Positions 61,648 through 64,000 of a stretch of DNA of 64,000 bases are shown in pieces (position 1 is the stretch's first letter; each line of letters starts with the position of its first letter). A program made the translations under genes and the position numbers. The notes below the pieces were generated by a model. The model was not told where the DNA came from. It did not search any database and saw nothing but the letters and a program-made list of their open reading frames with translations. The DNA lies in contig NC_011978.1 in the NCBI RefSeq assembly GCF_000018945.1, positions 62,001 through 126,000 on the forward strand, read 5' to 3'. The DNA comes from Thermotoga neapolitana DSM 4359 (lineage in GTDB: Bacteria; Thermotogota; Thermotogae; Thermotogales; Thermotogaceae).

Positions 61648-62305
61648 CAGCAAAAGCCTATGAGAAAGCACATGATGAATCTGTTCGGAGGAAAGGTAAC
61701 TCCAAGCCCCAGTGAAGAAACGAACTTCGGAAAGAAGATCCTGAGTGAAGATCCAGACAATCCAGGTAGTCTTGGCATCGCCATCAGTGAGGCACTGGAA
61801 GTGGCCGTGTCTGATCCGAACACGAAGTACTCCCTCGGAAGCGTATTGAACCATGTTCTGCTCCACCAGACGGTTATAGGCCTCGAGATCAAGAAACAGC
61901 TCGAACTCATAGGTGAAAAACCAGACATCTTACTGGGATGTCACGGAGGAGGCTCGAATTTTGGAGGAACGATCCTTCCCTTCATACCGGAAAAACTTTC
62001 TGGAGAGAACATCAGATTCGTTGCCTGCGAACCGACCGCCTGTCCTTCACTGACCAGAGGAAAGTACGACTACGACTTCGGAGACACGGCCGGCCTCACA
62101 CCCCTTCTCAAGATGTACACGCTCGGAAAAGACTTCATTCCACCGAAGATACACGCGGGTGGGCTCAGATACCATGGTTCTGCACCAATAATAGCAAGAC
62201 TCGTGAAAGAGGGAAGCAAAGAAAGCGAAAGAAGAAGGAAAAGAACGTGTGATAGTATTCACTCTGAGCGGCCACGGTCTGCTCGATCTCACAGCGTACG
62301 TGTGA
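61648..62305 (+). pseudogene. trpB2: trpB2, 3' fragment with an internal deletion
   Basis: It resumes at [17 protein letters not shown] and continues through [15 protein letters not shown], the PLP-phosphate loop [11 protein letters not shown] and [23 protein letters not shown]. At about 62214 the next expected 45 or so residues are missing and the frame is shifted. The native end ([21 protein letters not shown] and on to TAYV, stop 62303-62305) is still legible in the other frame. The shifted frame runs on to 62313. This is a second lesion, separate from the insertion. Confidence 0.9.
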
Positions 62306-62318
62306 GGAGGTAAAACAC

Positions 62319-63173
62319 GTGAAGAAGAAACTGCTGTTCTCCATATGGTTGAACGCCATCATAACGCTTTCTGAAGTGGCCGGCGGCTTGATATCTGGGA
62401 GTCTCGCCCTTCTGGGCGACTCCCTTCATAATTTTTCCGATACCATGAGTCTTCTTGGAAGTTTCATCGCGATGAAGATCAGCGAGAAACCGAAGAACAA
62501 AAAGTACACCTTCGGTTACAGAAGAAGCGAAATCATTGTGGCTTTCTTGAACTCCGTATCCATCTTCGTTGTTTCAACACTCGTTGTCATCGAAGCGGTG
62601 AAAAGATTGGGGAACCCCGCCACCGTTCACACGTCGGTGCTTCTCCTCGTCTCCTCGATAGGTCTCGCTGCCAACTTCTTTTCCGTCATCCTTCTTCACA
62701 CCCACAGCAAAGAAAGTATGAACGTTCGATCCGCGTACCTGCATCTCATCGCGGACACCCTGTCCTCGATCCTTGTGGTTCTTGGGGCTGTTTTCATGAG
62801 GGTCTGGAAAATATACTGGCTCGACCCTGTTCTCGCCTTCGTTATAGCCTTATACATGTTCAAAGAGGCTTATGAAATAGTGAAAGAGTCCTTTGAGATC
62901 CTCATGGAAGCTTCACCGAACCTGGACTTTGAGAAAATAAAGGAGGAAATTGAAAAAATAGAAGGTGTGAGGAACGCCCACCATTTTCACGCCTGGAGGG
63001 TGGGAGAGAAAGAGATCCATTTCGAGTGCCATGTGGAAGTGGAGAACATGGAACTGAAAGACGCACAGAAGATCCTCGATGAAATTGAATCCAGACTGAA
63101 AAGGTTCGGTGTCACCCACGTGACCGTTCAGCTGGAATGCAACCGCTGCCACGGAGAGATGATCTGCAGTTAG
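62319..63173 (+). CDS. Cation diffusion facilitator (zinc-type exporter)
   Basis: A 284-residue CDF protein with six membrane helices: SLALLGDSLHNFSDTMSLLGS (helix 2, HxxxD) and AYLHLIADTLSSILVVLG (helix 5, HxxxD) supply the four metal ligands. The C-terminal cytosolic domain (VRNAHHFHAWRVGEKEIHFECHVEV) ends in CNRCHGEMIC. The ZitB/CzcD-like pattern suggests Zn2+ export in exchange for protons. GTG 62319 follows AGGAGG, 13 bp after the trpB2 stop, so the broken trpB2 transcript may still feed it. Confidence 0.94.
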   Translation: MKKKLLFSIWLNAIITLSEVAGGLISGSLALLGDSLHNFSDTMSLLGSFIAMKISEKPKNKKYTFGYRRSEIIVAFLNSVSIFVVSTLVVIEAVKRLGNPATVHTSVLLLVSSIGLAANFFSVILLHTHSKESMNVRSAYLHLIADTLSSILVVLGAVFMRVWKIYWLDPVLAFVIALYMFKEAYEIVKESFEILMEASPNLDFEKIKEEIEKIEGVRNAHHFHAWRVGEKEIHFECHVEVENMELKDAQKILDEIESRLKRFGVTHVTVQLECNRCHGEMICS

Positions 63174-64000
63174 AGGGTGAAGATGGGTTCTTCTCTGAGG
63201 AGCCTTCGATCACTTGTGAACAGTATCACCTGTCTTGTCCGGGCTGTCTCTTTCAGTTTTGACCAGAGAAGATCTATTTTGCCGTCGTCCAGGTCCACAA
63301 ATGTGTTGTCTATCACAAGTGGGAGATCGATTTCGAGGACACGCGATACAAAATCCTTCGCATGAAGCGCCAGAACTTTCAGAGCGGACGTATTCAGGAC
63401 TCTCATCACCGATTTTTCCTGAGGAACGTTGACGGCAACTGCCAGATGGGGAGAGACGTTGAAGACCATCGACTCACCGAAAAATTCCCTGTAAACCCTG
63501 CTCAGTTCTTTTGAAAACTCCTCGGTATAGCCCATCACAAATTCACTGTACTTTCTCTTTACCCTGTCTTTGAAGGCAGGAATGTTTTCGATGATTTTTT
63601 CCGTCAGAGCGAATTCCAGTCTCTTTTTTGTGAGCTGTTCCATCAAACCGTACGGTTCTTCGAGGGGTGGAATTTCCAGGGCTTCCAGTTCCCTTCCGAT
63701 GCTGTTCACTCTTTCTTCGAGTTCTTTTATTCTCTGGCTCGATTTCATCGATTCAACGTTTTCTTTTTCTTCGAGGAGCTTCTTCATGGTATTTTGAAGA
63801 TCTTTCTTTTCTCTCTCGAGTCTCAGGAGTTGTTCTTTCAGCTCCAGCTGTTTCAAGAGCTCTTCAACACTCTCTAAACCGACCTTTTCCAGCGCTTTTC
63901 TGAACTCTTCTTCCTGCTCTCTCATGTATTCTGTGAGCTCTTCCAGATTCTTCCTCTTTTCTGTAAGGGAAGAGGCCAGAGAGTCTTTCATCATGAGAAG
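63170..64000 (-). CDS. Coiled-coil ATPase of SMC/YhaN type, C-terminal part
   Basis: The visible 275 residues begin in a long coiled coil (EKRKNLEELTEYMREQEEEFRKAL...), continue with a globular part and end in LPLVIDNTFVDLDDGKIDLLWSKLKE and RQVILFTSDRRLL. That end is a Walker B/D-loop/H-loop-like arrangement as in YhaN and SbcC-type ATPases. The frame is open at the window edge, so the Walker A end is likely outside; a start at ATG 63994 is possible but would give only a half ATPase. A role in DNA repair with an SbcD-like nuclease is an inference from the family. It overlaps the CDF gene by 4 bp. Confidence 0.65.
   Translation of the reverse strand, partial: LLMMKDSLASSLTEKRKNLEELTEYMREQEEEFRKALEKVGLESVEELLKQLELKEQLLRLEREKKDLQNTMKKLLEEKENVESMKSSQRIKELEERVNSIGRELEALEIPPLEEPYGLMEQLTKKRLEFALTEKIIENIPAFKDRVKRKYSEFVMGYTEEFSKELSRVYREFFGESMVFNVSPHLAVAVNVPQEKSVMRVLNTSALKVLALHAKDFVSRVLEIDLPLVIDNTFVDLDDGKIDLLWSKLKETARTRQVILFTSDRRLLREEPIFTL

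Overview
The window is a gene-dense chromosomal segment of a Thermotoga species. Protein lengths and motifs match what I remember of T. maritima (CorA 351 aa, FtsH 610 aa with HEAGH at 423-427, PolC 1367 aa). Gene order resembles the T. maritima ilv/leu to mreB neighbourhood. The CRISPR repeat type is also Thermotoga-like. Several proteins differ clearly from my memory of T. maritima (CorA, for example), so I read this as a relative in the T. maritima/T. neapolitana group. No database search was possible.

Layout. 1-2336: rod-shape operon mreB-mreC-mreD-mrdA, leftward. 2415-6672: rightward CBS-type Mn pyrophosphatase, EamA exporter, WlbA/WbpB-like oxidoreductase and rhomboid protease. 6659-13012: leftward UDP-sugar dehydrogenase, radical SAM protein, thioesterase, ftsH, tilS and tRNA-Thr(CGT). 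13115-13482: a six-repeat CRISPR array without cas genes, then about 600 bp of AT-rich non-coding DNA. 14101-15408: proC and a GNAT acetyltransferase. 15405-25151: leftward polC, ruvC, queA, lnt, a DegT-type aminotransferase and htrA. 25267-28859: rightward ftsY, a DUF2225 protein, a LysM/3D-domain lipoprotein and an Rrf2 regulator. 28878-32104: leftward small protein, sfsA, flavin reductase, MFS transporter and a membrane protein, divergent from a DedA protein. 32712-35570: corA and a Dps-like protein, each next to a decayed gene.

35836-59891 is mostly biosynthesis. carA-carB run rightward. A nine-gene leftward operon, ilvB-ilvN-ilvC-ilvD-cimA-leuA-leuC-leuD-leuB, supplies branched-chain amino acids, with isoleucine made from pyruvate through citramalate. 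It diverges from a homoserine dehydrogenase-aspartokinase fusion, thrC and thrB. The two operons share an intergenic region containing a perfect 19-bp palindrome. An ABC-2 exporter pair, malic enzyme and a two-subunit class I fumarase follow.

59937-62305 is a trpB2 gene broken twice: about 40 codons including the ETGAGQWG region are replaced by an IS605-type tnpB-only element, and a second deletion near 62214 shifts the frame before the native C-terminus. The TnpB lacks the usual RuvC-II glutamate but has a glutamate 47 residues later, and its 3' end encodes a hairpin series typical of a reRNA (omegaRNA). The window ends with a CDF metal exporter and the C-terminal part of a coiled-coil ATPase.

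I did not find a wholly new system. The best leads are the rearranged-active-site TnpB with its RNA, the doubly broken trpB2, the CRISPR array whose promoter and repeat variants both show leftward polarity, the tRNA-Thr/tilS arrangement, and the palindrome between the ilv-leu and thr operons.
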